DNA of 64,000 nt from Erysipelotrichaceae bacterium. Its GTDB lineage: Bacteria; Bacillota_I; Bacilli_A; Erysipelotrichales; Erysipelotrichaceae. A model generated the notes under the pieces. The model saw nothing but the letters and a program-made list of their open reading frames with translations, ran no database searches and had not been told where the DNA came from. Location of the stretch: contig JAFWEP010000047.1 in NCBI GenBank assembly GCA_017512885.1, positions 56,457 through 120,456 of the forward strand. The letters are read 5' to 3'. The stretch's first letter is position 1. Each line of letters starts with the position of its first letter. The position numbers were made by a program, and so were the translations under genes. Below, piece after piece: positions 18,308 through 28,002 of the stretch.

Positions 18308-20467
18308 ATGAGTGAGATCCTCGCTTCTTTAAATGCAGCCCAGAAAGCTGCTGTCACCACAACCGAAGGACCGGTACGGGTCATTGCCGGAGCAGGCTCC
18401 GGCAAGACCAGAGCCCTGACCCATCGCTATGCGTACCTGGTCAATGAGCTTTTCATCCGCCCGGATCACATCCTCTGCGTCACCTTCACCAACAAGGCCG
18501 CCCAGGAGATGAAACAGCGCATCCACAAGCTGATCGGCGACAGTGACACTGCCTATATCAATACCTTCCACGGCTTCTGTGCCGCCGTCCTTTCCGAAGA
18601 GATCTATACCCTGGCCTATCCCGAGAACTTCCTGATCCTCGACAACAGCGACATCAACGACATGCTGGAGAGGATCTACGAGGAACACCATCTGACCCTG
18701 CGTCAGAAGACCTTTGCCGAGGCCAGGGACATGTTCGAGATCCAGAAGCTCTTCAAGCGGCCGCAGTACTACGAAGAGCTGATCGATACTTCCGCGGAAG
18801 AACTGCGCCGCCGTTCCTTTGCCGCGCAGGACGTCGATGAGATCCTCTTCTGGGGCTACCTCTACGAACAGAAGAAGTGTTTCGCTCTGGACTACAATGA
18901 CCTGATCAAGTTCACCCTGCACATCTTCGCCATCCGTCCCGACATCAAAGAGAAATGGCAGAAGAAGCTGGAGTACATCATGATCGATGAATTCCAGGAC
19001 ATCGACTTCCTGCAGTATGAACTGATGGAAGTCCTGCAGGGCTATCACCACAACCTCTTTGTGGTGGGCGATCCCGATCAGACCATCTATACCTGGCGGG
19101 GCGCCGATATCCGCTACCTGCTGCTTTTCGACAAACGCTTCAAAGATACGCAGACGATCTTCTTAGAAGAAAACTACCGTTCCTCACCGCAGATCCTGGC
19201 CGTTGCCGATTCTTTGATCCGGAAGAATCAGGACCGCATCGAGAAAATCCTGCGCCCGACCCGCGAGAACGGAAGCGAAGTGCTCTGCCTCAACGCCCGC
19301 AGCGAAGAGGAAGAGGCCGCTTTGATCGCTGCCGAGAGCGCCGCTCTGATCGAGAAGGGGACCGCTCCCCGCGACATTGCCGTGCTCTACCGGGCTCACT
19401 ATGTCAGCCGCAGCATCGAAACAGCTTTACTGAAGAAAGAGATCCCCTATGTGCTCTACAGCGGCATCCCGTTCTATGAACGCAGCGAAGTCAAGGATGC
19501 GCTCTCCTATCTGCGCTTCCTGGCTTACCGTGATGATCTCTCTTTCCTTCGCATCGTCAACAGGCCTAAACGGCAGATCGGCAAGAGAAGGATCTCCCAC
19601 CTCCTGGAATGTCAGGAGAAGGAGGGCGGCAGTCTCTATGAACTGCTGCAGAAGCATATCAATGACGAGATCTTCAGAGGCACCCAGGCGGAAGCTTTCC
19701 TCGATCTCTTCGCTTCCTTCGGCAATACCGAAAAGGAAGAAGTCTTCGATCTGCTGGAGATCCTCTTAGAGAGGAGCGGCTACCGGAAGATGCTGCGGAC
19801 GATGGGCTCGCAGGAGAAGCTGGACAATCTGGCATCCCTGCAGCAGTCTGTTCGTGAGTTCGAGATCAGCTCCGGTGAAGAGAACCATCTGCAGGACTAC
19901 CTGCGCCATGTCTCCTTCTTCACCAATGCCGATCAGGCCGAAAAGGAAGCGGTCAAACTGATGACCGTCCATGCCGCCAAAGGTCTGGAATTCCCGGTCG
20001 TCTTCCTCTGCGGTCTCAACGAAGGGATCTTCCCTTCAGCCAAGACCGCGACCCGTCCCCAGATGGAAGAAGAACGGCGGCTGGCTTTCGTGGCGATGAC
20101 CCGGGCCAGGGACCGCCTGATCCTCTCCGCCTCCAACAGCCGGGCCGACGGAGGCGTACGTTATCCCTCCCGTTTCCTGCTCGACCCCGATCCTTCCCTG
20201 ATCCGCTGGTTTCCTCCTCTGAGCGAGGAAGTGATCAGTGAGACCCGTTACTTCGTGGAAGCGAACGAACAGAAGTTCCTGCTGCTGGAGAACGGACTGC
20301 CCTTCCGGGAAGGGGACCGCATCCGCCATGCGATCTTCGGCAGCGGTACGCTGGAAAAGATCGATCTCAAAGAAGGCATCATCACCGTCCGTTTCGACCG
20401 TCTGGAGACTTCCCGTGAACTCTCCTTAAAGGCGGCCAAAGGATTACAGAAGATAGAAGAGGCTTGA
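18308..20467 (+). CDS. UvrD/PcrA-family superfamily 1 DNA helicase
   Basis: A 719-residue 3'-5' DNA helicase. Motifs are Walker A GAGSGKTRAL (about 27-36), TFTNKAAQEMKQR, DEFQDIDFLQYEL (motif II), VGDPDQTIYTWRGA (motif III), ENYRSSPQIL (IV), VKLMTVHAAKGLEFPVVF (V) and ERRLAFVAMTRARD (VI). The C-terminus carries a small Tudor-like segment (HAIFGSGTLEKID...) as in PcrA. It is likely involved in repair and RNA polymerase-associated processes. The insulinase-type gene follows one base after the stop. Nothing unusual apart from a shortened length against PcrA of about 740. Confidence 0.93.
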   Translation: MSEILASLNAAQKAAVTTTEGPVRVIAGAGSGKTRALTHRYAYLVNELFIRPDHILCVTFTNKAAQEMKQRIHKLIGDSDTAYINTFHGFCAAVLSEEIYTLAYPENFLILDNSDINDMLERIYEEHHLTLRQKTFAEARDMFEIQKLFKRPQYYEELIDTSAEELRRRSFAAQDVDEILFWGYLYEQKKCFALDYNDLIKFTLHIFAIRPDIKEKWQKKLEYIMIDEFQDIDFLQYELMEVLQGYHHNLFVVGDPDQTIYTWRGADIRYLLLFDKRFKDTQTIFLEENYRSSPQILAVADSLIRKNQDRIEKILRPTRENGSEVLCLNARSEEEEAALIAAESAALIEKGTAPRDIAVLYRAHYVSRSIETALLKKEIPYVLYSGIPFYERSEVKDALSYLRFLAYRDDLSFLRIVNRPKRQIGKRRISHLLECQEKEGGSLYELLQKHINDEIFRGTQAEAFLDLFASFGNTEKEEVFDLLEILLERSGYRKMLRTMGSQEKLDNLASLQQSVREFEISSGEENHLQDYLRHVSFFTNADQAEKEAVKLMTVHAAKGLEFPVVFLCGLNEGIFPSAKTATRPQMEEERRLAFVAMTRARDRLILSASNSRADGGVRYPSRFLLDPDPSLIRWFPPLSEEVISETRYFVEANEQKFLLLENGLPFREGDRIRHAIFGSGTLEKIDLKEGIITVRFDRLETSRELSLKAAKGLQKIEEA

Positions 20468-20468
20468 T

Positions 20469-23351
20469 ATGAACTATACCTTACTGAAACAGGAAGAACT
20501 GACCGATATCCACGGTACCGCTTCCCTTTACCGGCATGAGCAGAGCGGCGCACTCTTAGTCACCATGGCCAATGCCGACCCCAACAAGACCCTGGCCGTC
20601 GCTTTCCGCACCCCGCCCGAGAATGACAAGGGCATCCCCCACATCCTGGAACACTCCGTCCTCTGCGGTTCGGACCGCTATCCCCTGAAGGATCCCTTCG
20701 TCCAGCTCCTGAAAGGTTCCCTGAACACCTTCCTCAATGCGATGACCTACGGCCAGTTCACGGTCTATCCGGTCGCTTCCTGCAATGAGAAGGACTTCCG
20801 CACCCTCAGCAACGTCTACCTCGATGCGGTCTTCTGCCCGAACCTCCTGCATACGCCGGAGATCTTCGGCCAGGAAGGCTGGCACTATGAGGAGGAAGAA
20901 GACGGCCTGCACTTCAACGGCGTCGTCTTCAACGAGATGAAGGGCGAAGCGCCGAGCGCCGATTTCATCCTGGAGAATGCGGTCGCTTCTTCGCTTTTCC
21001 CGCATACCGACAGACGTTTTGTCTCCGGCGGTCTGCCGGAAGCGATCGTCGATCTGACCTATGAAGAAGCGATGGACTTCTACCGCCGTCACTACCATCC
21101 GTCCAACAGCGTCATCCTGCTCTACGGCGACATGGATTTTACAGAACGGATGGAATATATCGACCGCGAGTATCTTTCAAAGTATACGGCTCAGTCTCCG
21201 ATCTTCTACGAGACGGAGAAGGATCCCGGAGAACGCAAAGAGGTCTCCGTCAGCTATCCGCTGGAGAGCGGTTCCAACCCGCAGAAGAGCGAGATCTTCG
21301 CCCTGAACTGGGTCGTCGGCAGCAGCCACGATGTGAAACAGCAATTAGCTCTGCAGCTGGCCGATTACTGCCTCCTGCAGAGCGCTTCCGGCACCCTGCG
21401 CAGAGCGCTGCTGGAAGAGGGGATCGGCGAAGAGATCGAATCTTCGCTCGATACTTCCTGCAGCCAGCCGGTCTATTCGATCCTGGTCCGCAAAGCCCGC
21501 AAGGATCAGAAAGAACGCTTCTTAGAGATCGCAGAGGAAGTTTTACGCAAGACCGTCGAAGAAGGCCTCGACCCGAAACTCTGCGAAGCCAGCCTGCACG
21601 AGAGCGAATACCTCCTGCGTGAGGAAGACTACGGCAGGACCCCCAAAGGCCTGGTCTACTCGCTGCGTCTCCTGGAAAGGCTGCTCTACCACGAAGAAGA
21701 TCCCTTTGCCGAACTGCGCATGCGCGAGGCCTTCGCTTCTCTGAAGGAAGACCCGGCACAGGCGCTGCAGACCTTGAAAGACTGCCTGCTGGAGAATACC
21801 CGCTCCTCCTTCGTAGTCCTTTCGCCCAGTGAGAGCTGGGTCGCCGAGAGCGTGGAGAGACTGAAGAAGGAAGAACAGAAGAGAGTCTCCGCCCTGAGTG
21901 AAACCGAGAAGGAAGAAGCCCTGCGCAAAGCCAAGGCCTTACGCCTTTACCGCGAGAGCGGCGACGCTCCGGAAGCTGCTTCCTGCATCCCGCTCCTGCA
22001 GCGGGAAGACCTCAACGCAGTGGAGAAACCCTCACCGCTAAAAGAAAAAGAAGTCAGCGGACACAGAGCGCTCGAAGTCACTCTGCCGACTTCGGGCATC
22101 CACTATGTCTCCATCTTCTTCGACCTTTCCCATCTTCATGAGAAGGAACTGCAGACCGCTTCCTTGCTGTGCCGGATCCTGGGACTGATGAGCACGAAGA
22201 AACATGACTACCGCGCTCTGAGCGAAGAAGTCGCCCGGAAGACCGGCGGCGTCGCCACCGTCCCGCTGTTCCTGGAAAGACCGGACAGTCAGGAACTCTT
22301 CCGCTGCCTGCAGTGCGATCTGCGCTATCTGCCGGAAGAAGAGGAAGATGCCTATGCCCTCCTTAAGGAAGAGATCCTGGAGACCCTCTTCGATGATGAG
22401 AAACGGCTGAAGGAACTGCTGGAGGAGATGCGTTCCGCTCTGCAGAACCAGATCGCCTACCGTTACGATGCCGCCGCTGCCCGGGAAGTCACTATTCAGT
22501 TTTCCCGTTCTTCCCGGCTGGCCGATATCACGACCGGCAGGAGCTTCTTGCGTTATCTGAACGATCTCAGCGAGAACTTCCCACAGAAGAAAGAGGCCCT
22601 GATCCGAGAACTGCAGGAGGTCTCGGAAAAGATCTTTACGGACCGCAATGTCTTCTTCCAGGTCACAGCTGACGAAGAACGGCTGCCTGCCGTCGAGAAA
22701 GCGGCTGAAGCCTTCTTTGAGGCCCTGCCGAAGGGGAAAGAGGAAACTCCCTATAACGTCCCCCTGAAAGAAAAAACCGCCCCGGAAGGCCTTTATATGG
22801 CTTCTCAGGTGCAGTACTGTGCGCTGGCCGCCAAAGGAAAGACCCTCTCCATGCGGGAGTATGCGCACCGGATGGTCCTCTCCCAGATCCTGAATACCGA
22901 TCACCTGTGGCAGGAGATCCGGGTCCTGGGCGGAGCCTACGGCTGCGGAGCCGGTTTCGAGAGAGACGGCAGTGTCATCCTCACTTCCTTCCGCGATCCC
23001 CAGATCAGCAATACCCTGCGTGTATTCCGGGAACTGCCGGAGTATGTGAAGAACTTTGAAGCGGACGAAGAGGAGATGCGCCGTTTCGTGATCGGCACCA
23101 TGAACCGTTTTGATTCCCCGCTCTCTTCCTACCGGGAAGGGGTGCTTTACCTGACCCGCTGGCTGCGCGGCAACAGCCGGGAGGATATCGAAGAACTGCG
23201 CAAAGCGGTCATCTCCACGACAGCGGAAGATATCCGGGCGCTGGCACCCGGACTGGAAGAAGCCTTCCGGGATGTACGGATCTGCGTACTGGGCAATGAG
23301 GAGAAACTGAAGGCCTGCGCGGAACTGCAGCAGACTTCCGCTTACTTCTGA
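20469..23351 (+). CDS. M16C family metallopeptidase (presequence-protease type)
   Basis: A 960-residue zinc peptidase of the M16C group. The inverted zinc motif HILEH is at residues 58-62, followed by KGSLNTFLNAMTYGQFTVYP typical of the PreP/CYM1 branch, and the second catalytic Glu lies in NEMKGEAPS. Four homologous domains with a long linker are implied by the length. The family degrades peptides inside a closed chamber. No signal peptide is seen, so it is probably cytosolic. The gene follows the helicase gene directly, and its stop codon overlaps a -10 box for the next gene. Confidence 0.95.
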   Translation: MNYTLLKQEELTDIHGTASLYRHEQSGALLVTMANADPNKTLAVAFRTPPENDKGIPHILEHSVLCGSDRYPLKDPFVQLLKGSLNTFLNAMTYGQFTVYPVASCNEKDFRTLSNVYLDAVFCPNLLHTPEIFGQEGWHYEEEEDGLHFNGVVFNEMKGEAPSADFILENAVASSLFPHTDRRFVSGGLPEAIVDLTYEEAMDFYRRHYHPSNSVILLYGDMDFTERMEYIDREYLSKYTAQSPIFYETEKDPGERKEVSVSYPLESGSNPQKSEIFALNWVVGSSHDVKQQLALQLADYCLLQSASGTLRRALLEEGIGEEIESSLDTSCSQPVYSILVRKARKDQKERFLEIAEEVLRKTVEEGLDPKLCEASLHESEYLLREEDYGRTPKGLVYSLRLLERLLYHEEDPFAELRMREAFASLKEDPAQALQTLKDCLLENTRSSFVVLSPSESWVAESVERLKKEEQKRVSALSETEKEEALRKAKALRLYRESGDAPEAASCIPLLQREDLNAVEKPSPLKEKEVSGHRALEVTLPTSGIHYVSIFFDLSHLHEKELQTASLLCRILGLMSTKKHDYRALSEEVARKTGGVATVPLFLERPDSQELFRCLQCDLRYLPEEEEDAYALLKEEILETLFDDEKRLKELLEEMRSALQNQIAYRYDAAAAREVTIQFSRSSRLADITTGRSFLRYLNDLSENFPQKKEALIRELQEVSEKIFTDRNVFFQVTADEERLPAVEKAAEAFFEALPKGKEETPYNVPLKEKTAPEGLYMASQVQYCALAAKGKTLSMREYAHRMVLSQILNTDHLWQEIRVLGGAYGCGAGFERDGSVILTSFRDPQISNTLRVFRELPEYVKNFEADEEEMRRFVIGTMNRFDSPLSSYREGVLYLTRWLRGNSREDIEELRKAVISTTAEDIRALAPGLEEAFRDVRICVLGNEEKLKACAELQQTSAYF

Positions 23352-23357
23352 TAAGAT
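23352..23357 (+). promoter_or_regulatory. -10 box six bases before a start codon
   Basis: TAAGAT, overlapping the end of the M16C gene, then six bases and ATG of the next gene. The spacing is the same as at four other starts in this window. The -35 is not evident. Confidence 0.45.
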
Positions 23358-23363
23358 GAAAGT

Positions 23364-24227
23364 ATGAAGAAACTGATGATCAGCTGCCTCTTACTGTGTT
23401 TCTGCATGGTAAGCGCATGGGCAGAGACAGGAGAAGACACCATGAACATTACGATGGAAACGGATTACGGCCGCCTTCATCTGCAGTGGGAGGAAGTGCC
23501 GGAGGCCTCTTACCGGGTCATCCTGGAAGAAGTCAGCGAAGCCGGAGAACGTCTGGACCTGCTGAGCTGGGAAGAAGAGTATCCGGGAACTTACGGCGAG
23601 GACTATGTCGCTTACTACTGTCAGGAGCACGGTTTCCCGCAGCAGATCGCTTTCCGCATCGAAGCCTGTCAGGGCGAAGACGTCAAAGCTGCGGGACAGA
23701 CGGAAGCCGTCGATCCCCGACAGTTCTTCCCGGAGCAGGAAGTCCTGCAGATCGGCAGCGATGTGCCGCTTGAGAAGATCGACAGCTTCTACTGGAACAC
23801 TTCCGGTCCTTCGATGGAGATGAACCAGCGTCTCGACTTCAACAGGACCGGGGAGGGCTGCGTCCTTAGCGGCGTGTACTATGATGAACAGGGCCGGCAG
23901 GTCAATGTGGCGAAGAAGTGCACGGAAGCCGACTGGAACGAACTGCTGCAGCTGCTGCAGCAGGGAAGGCTGGAAAGGTCCTACGTCAGCGATCCGCAGA
24001 TCGAGATGCTGGACGGTTCGGAGAACTTCCTGAAGCTCACCTGGGAAGGGATGAGCGAAGTGCAGCAGAAGTATTATTCCTACCGTACCGAGGATCCGGA
24101 AGTTCTGCAGAACTGGCTGAAGGAGAAAGGCCGGGGCGAAGGGCTCAGTCTGAAGGCTTTGCTGCCCGGCATTGCCTTAGGAGCATTGGCCTTGGGCGGA
24201 GCGATCTGGAAACTGAAACAGAAATGA
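23364..24227 (+). CDS. Secreted membrane-anchored protein of unknown function
   Basis: A 287-residue protein with a signal peptide (KKLMISCLLLCFCMVSAWA, cut after AWA), an extracellular part with a fibronectin-like beginning (LHLQWEEVPEASYRVILEEV), and a C-terminal TM helix (about 262-281) followed by KLKQK. I do not recognise the family. The second half (RLERSYVSDPQIEMLDGSEN) may be another beta domain. It is convergent with the large surface protein gene on the minus strand, with terminators between. Confidence 0.8.
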   Translation: MKKLMISCLLLCFCMVSAWAETGEDTMNITMETDYGRLHLQWEEVPEASYRVILEEVSEAGERLDLLSWEEEYPGTYGEDYVAYYCQEHGFPQQIAFRIEACQGEDVKAAGQTEAVDPRQFFPEQEVLQIGSDVPLEKIDSFYWNTSGPSMEMNQRLDFNRTGEGCVLSGVYYDEQGRQVNVAKKCTEADWNELLQLLQQGRLERSYVSDPQIEMLDGSENFLKLTWEGMSEVQQKYYSYRTEDPEVLQNWLKEKGRGEGLSLKALLPGIALGALALGGAIWKLKQK

Positions 24228-24230
24228 TCG

Positions 24231-24251
24231 GGCAGGCTCAGCCTGCCTTTT
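24231..24251 (+). terminator. Terminator after the secreted-protein gene
   Basis: GGCAGGC / GCCTGCC with a three-base loop TCA and a TTTTC tail, directly after the stop of the plus-strand gene. Confidence 0.85.
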
Positions 24252-24262
24252 CTTACCGGAAG

Positions 24263-24288
24263 AGAAGACCGCTAGGAGCGGTCTTCTT
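24263..24288 (-). terminator. Hairpin overlapping the stop of the large surface-protein gene
   Basis: AGAAGACCGCT / AGCGGTCTTCT with a three-base loop that contains part of the TAG stop codon. Read on the minus strand the tail is pyrimidine-rich but not a pure T run. A probable terminator. Confidence 0.6.
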
Positions 24289-27200
24289 CGTCTTCATCCT
24301 TCTTCTTCCAGAGCAGGAAGAGGAAGATCAATAGACAGCCGATAGCAGCGGTCAGCCCGACGCCGACGATCCACCAGGGGAAACCGTTGACCTTTTCTTT
24401 CTCGATCTCCTCCGCTCCCGGCTGCGCGGAAGGAGCCGGTGTCGGAGTCGGAGTCGGTGCAGCTGTGGGGAGCGGCGTCTCGGTCACTGCTGGTTCCGGC
24501 GTTTCGCTCGGCACGACAGTGGGGACCGGGAAGGGGGCCGGAGTCTTCGTGGGACGCGGGGTATTCTCGATGATCGCCGGAGCGGGCGGGACATCGTTAC
24601 TGTTGGAGTTATCCATCGGCGGCAGCGGCTGACCGTAGATCTCCTCCAGGGTCACGACCGTTTTGATGCGCTGCGGTTCTACCGTGGAGGAATCCCAGTC
24701 TTCGCCCTCATAGAGGACGTAGATGGTGACGGACTTGCTGCCGTCCTTGATATACATGCCGCTCGGACTGACTGCGGTGCCGTTGTATTCCTCTCCGCCC
24801 TTCAGGCTGAGTTTTTCCCGGGAAAGTTCCAGGCCCCGCTCATCATCGCGGATCACGATCTCATAGTCCTTGGTGGTGCAGCCATGATTGCTGATGGTAT
24901 AGGTCATACCCTCTTTCATATCAATAAAGGTATGATCGAGGTCGCTTACCTCAAGGTGTCCGGCCGGCAGGGTGAAGCTGCGGCGGCTCTCGATCTCCTG
25001 CAGGCCGCGGGAAGAAGCTTCCAGCAGATAGGAGGGGGCTTCCTGTCCGGTATCGGCCGGGATCGGGACCTTCACTTCGATCTCAGTGCTTTCGCCCGGC
25101 GGCAGGGTATCGGAGAGCTTGCCGATCTCGCTGCCGTTATAATAGACGGAGCCCTGCTGCAGGGGATAGAGGCCGTTATTGAAGACCGTCACCTTCAGCG
25201 TCGCTTCCTGTCCGGGGACATAGTCCTCGGGATCGACCGCGCTGATCTCCTGCAGGGAGAGGTGGGAGTTGGCTCTGCGGGCCTTGATGTAGAGGTCGCA
25301 CTGGGTATCGGTGAAACGGGGGTCTTCCCCGGAGAGGCTCATCACCGGCACATCGGCCAGGGCATCGACCGGTGCTTCTTCAAAGTAGGTGGAAGCGAGG
25401 GTGCGCGCTTCGTCATAGTTCGCTTCATAGTTCTGCACGCTGTAGACGACGATCGGTTCGTTCTCGTTGGAATAGGCGACCGAGAGATGATCGACCAGGG
25501 CATGACTGTCGATGTCGGTCAGGGCGACCTTGTGCCAGCTGCTTCCGCCGTCGCTGCTGAAGAGGGCGAAGGCGTTCTCTTCACTGTCCTTTAAGGATCT
25601 CCCCGTCAGCATCACCGTACTGCTGCCGAACTTGCCGTAGAGTTGATAGTCCGGCGAGGGAACAGTCGTCAGTACGCTCTCGTTCAGGCTCTCGTCCATA
25701 CGATAGAGCTTTCCGTCCTGACACCAGCTGAAGGAACGGTAGTTGTAGCCCATGAAGCTGAACTGTCCGTTGGCGCCTTCCTTCTCCCAGATCTTTTCGC
25801 CGTCCTGCCAGAGGCTGACGGTCTCTTTGCCGCTGCCGTCGGTCATACTGAGGGCGAGAGTCTGCTTCCCATGGAAGTAACCGTTCTGTACGGAAGTGAC
25901 GTTGCCGCTGACTGTGAACTGAGAGCTGCTGCTCCACTTTCCGAGCTCATCGCGGACCGCCAGCCAGATCTCATGTTCGCCGGAAAGACCCAGCGGATCT
26001 TCGACGGAAGTGGTGAACCAGCTGACGACCGGACTGCCGTTCTGATCGGCCGCGACCGTGGCTCCGGCGGCATGGAGACCGCTGCCGGCGTAGTCGGTCA
26101 GGACTTCCTTCTTCCACCAGGAAGAACCGACCCAGTATTCCAGGAAGGCGACTTCCGTATTGGCGGCGATCTCGGAAAGGGTCATCTCTTCCGTGATCTC
26201 TGTGACCGCATCCTGCCAGACCAGGTAGGTATCGCCGTGGATGTCGTCATGCCAGACATAGGGCTCGAAGTCGGCGGTGCCGTTGTCATCGAGGACGGAG
26301 GGATCGGAGAGGAAGTCCGTGGAGAGATCGTAGTAGCTGTTGCTTAAAACGGACTGATTGCCTCTGACCCGGGCACTGTCACTGCCTAAGAAGACGATAT
26401 TCATCTGCGGCAGGGCGCTGCTGCCGGTATTGAGGATCTGCACATGGGAATCCGGATAGATATCTTCTGCCAGCAGATGGGCGAAGTCCTTGTCGCCCTC
26501 CCAGCCGGCCTGCAGAGGCTGCTCTTCGATCGTGCCGTGCCAGCGCATCTCACCGGAAGTGAGCACGCTGCCGCTGCTGTCGCCGTAGTTGCTGCTTAAG
26601 AGGTAAGCCTTCAGGGCTTCCCCGTTATCGGTAAAGTTGATCTCTGAAGCGGTCAGTTTCTTCTTCAGGAAGTCATGACTGCCGCTGATCAGGGTAAAGG
26701 TGACGATGCTTTTGCCGAAGACCTTGACCTTGAAGTCGATCTCACCGGCCAGGATCAGGGAGTCGATGGTCTGCTTGGGAAGCAGTTCGAAGTTGAGGCC
26801 CAAAGAGGCAGCTCCGTAAATGCCGACCGCTGCCAGCGAGTAGAGACCGATCCCGCCGAAGGCTTCCAGAGCCCCGATCGCCCCGACCATCACCCGGTCG
26901 AACTCGAAGCTGCGCCTGCTTTCGGCTTCGTTGTAGACTAACGCAAAATCGAAGGCTCCGCTGCCGCCGATGGTGACCGTGACGTCCCAGGTCAGGATCG
27001 CATACTGTCCGCCGGTAGCCCAGCCGGTCCCGGCATAGACCTGCAGTCTGCCTCGCATCGGCTGCTGGCCGTTGACATTGCCTTCGGCCCAGCCGGAAAC
27101 GCTGAAGAGCAGGCCCATATTCTTCGGTTTGGAGATGAAGGCTTCGCTCTCTTCAGAGAGGACCGCCTGTCGGACGCTCTCGAAATCATCGGTGACCGGG

Positions 27201-27793
27201 AACTTGCCCTGACGGGCATTGTTCCAGAACTTCGCATCCTGATAATTGAGGCCCAGTCCCAGGACGACCCTGCCGTCCGCATACTTTCTGACTGTCAGCG
27301 GGATCGCGAAGGGCAGGAAGCTGAGCTTGCAGCCGGGCAGCTTGTCGCTGAGATCGATGACGAGTCCGGAACCGAACTCGGAATAGACATCGGTAGGGAA
27401 CTGTTTGGAGGTCTCCCCGACATTGATGCGGAAGTTCAATAGACGGGTCGTCTGCTGACCGTTGCTGGAGACGGAGAGGTAGAGGGGCAGTCCGGTCTTT
27501 ACCTCGACAGGGTCGAAGGAAAGGGAAGCCTCCGTGGAAGAAGCGATCGTATAGACGGTGTTTCCGTCGTACTGCACCAGTTTGTAGCTTTTGGAACTGC
27601 CTCCGCCGCTGGTGGATATCTCCAGGGAGACCTTCTCGGAAGTACCTCCGTCGATCTCCATCACCTGGCGGGTGACTTCCACCTTTTCATCCAGAAAAGA
27701 GGCATAGACATCCGTGATGCGCAGGGTGCTGTCTGCCCGCACGGGCTGCAGGAGCATACCCATCAGCAGGACTATCGTTATGATCTTTTTCAT
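24272..27793 (-). CDS. Large secreted, membrane-anchored surface protein
   Basis: About 1173 residues. Signal peptide KKIITIVLLMGMLLQPVRA, then a long extracellular region and a C-terminal anchor: Pro/Thr-rich spacer (TPTPTPAPSAQP), TM helix WWIVGVGLTAAIGCLLIFLF and an acidic tail KKKDEDEEDRS. The middle contains a BNR/sialidase-like repeat (FSSDGGSSWHKVAL) and a CARDB-like adhesion module (about 875-965, YVPGQEATLKVTVFNNG). No LPXTG motif is present, so anchoring is by the TM helix. The start is the ATG at 27793 with GGAG six bases upstream; a TTG at 27805 in the same frame overlaps that site and is less likely. The ligand is unknown. Confidence 0.85.
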   Translation of the reverse strand: MKKIITIVLLMGMLLQPVRADSTLRITDVYASFLDEKVEVTRQVMEIDGGTSEKVSLEISTSGGGSSKSYKLVQYDGNTVYTIASSTEASLSFDPVEVKTGLPLYLSVSSNGQQTTRLLNFRINVGETSKQFPTDVYSEFGSGLVIDLSDKLPGCKLSFLPFAIPLTVRKYADGRVVLGLGLNYQDAKFWNNARQGKFPVTDDFESVRQAVLSEESEAFISKPKNMGLLFSVSGWAEGNVNGQQPMRGRLQVYAGTGWATGGQYAILTWDVTVTIGGSGAFDFALVYNEAESRRSFEFDRVMVGAIGALEAFGGIGLYSLAAVGIYGAASLGLNFELLPKQTIDSLILAGEIDFKVKVFGKSIVTFTLISGSHDFLKKKLTASEINFTDNGEALKAYLLSSNYGDSSGSVLTSGEMRWHGTIEEQPLQAGWEGDKDFAHLLAEDIYPDSHVQILNTGSSALPQMNIVFLGSDSARVRGNQSVLSNSYYDLSTDFLSDPSVLDDNGTADFEPYVWHDDIHGDTYLVWQDAVTEITEEMTLSEIAANTEVAFLEYWVGSSWWKKEVLTDYAGSGLHAAGATVAADQNGSPVVSWFTTSVEDPLGLSGEHEIWLAVRDELGKWSSSSQFTVSGNVTSVQNGYFHGKQTLALSMTDGSGKETVSLWQDGEKIWEKEGANGQFSFMGYNYRSFSWCQDGKLYRMDESLNESVLTTVPSPDYQLYGKFGSSTVMLTGRSLKDSEENAFALFSSDGGSSWHKVALTDIDSHALVDHLSVAYSNENEPIVVYSVQNYEANYDEARTLASTYFEEAPVDALADVPVMSLSGEDPRFTDTQCDLYIKARRANSHLSLQEISAVDPEDYVPGQEATLKVTVFNNGLYPLQQGSVYYNGSEIGKLSDTLPPGESTEIEVKVPIPADTGQEAPSYLLEASSRGLQEIESRRSFTLPAGHLEVSDLDHTFIDMKEGMTYTISNHGCTTKDYEIVIRDDERGLELSREKLSLKGGEEYNGTAVSPSGMYIKDGSKSVTIYVLYEGEDWDSSTVEPQRIKTVVTLEEIYGQPLPPMDNSNSNDVPPAPAIIENTPRPTKTPAPFPVPTVVPSETPEPAVTETPLPTAAPTPTPTPAPSAQPGAEEIEKEKVNGFPWWIVGVGLTAAIGCLLIFLFLLWKKKDEDEEDRS

Positions 27794-27905
27794 CGTTCTC
27801 TCCAAACCTTAGCGAATGCTTCAGTATCTCTCTCCATCTTATCATGAACAGAAAGGGGCAGGAAAACAGGCTTTTCCCGGAAATAATGATATGAAAGGAG
27901 GAGGA

Positions 27906-27980
27906 TGCATATCTGAAAGATGCAGATATGCAGGAAATGCACACCATACTATTGAATAATATGCAGAATCTGCATATAAT
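27906..27980 (+). promoter_or_regulatory. Promoter with two operator palindromes for the HTH-MntA gene
   Basis: -35 TTGAAT (27952-27957), 17-base spacer, -10 TATAAT (27975-27980). Two inverted repeats with the same half-site: TGCATATCTG / CAGATATGCA (27906-27915, 27923-27932) and ATATGCAGA / TCTGCATAT (27959-27967, 27969-27977), the second filling the spacer. The helix-turn-helix of the MntA protein is the obvious candidate ligand (autorepression). Confidence 0.8.
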
Positions 27981-28002
27981 TGGTTCAGAGGAGTGTGCAA
28001 TC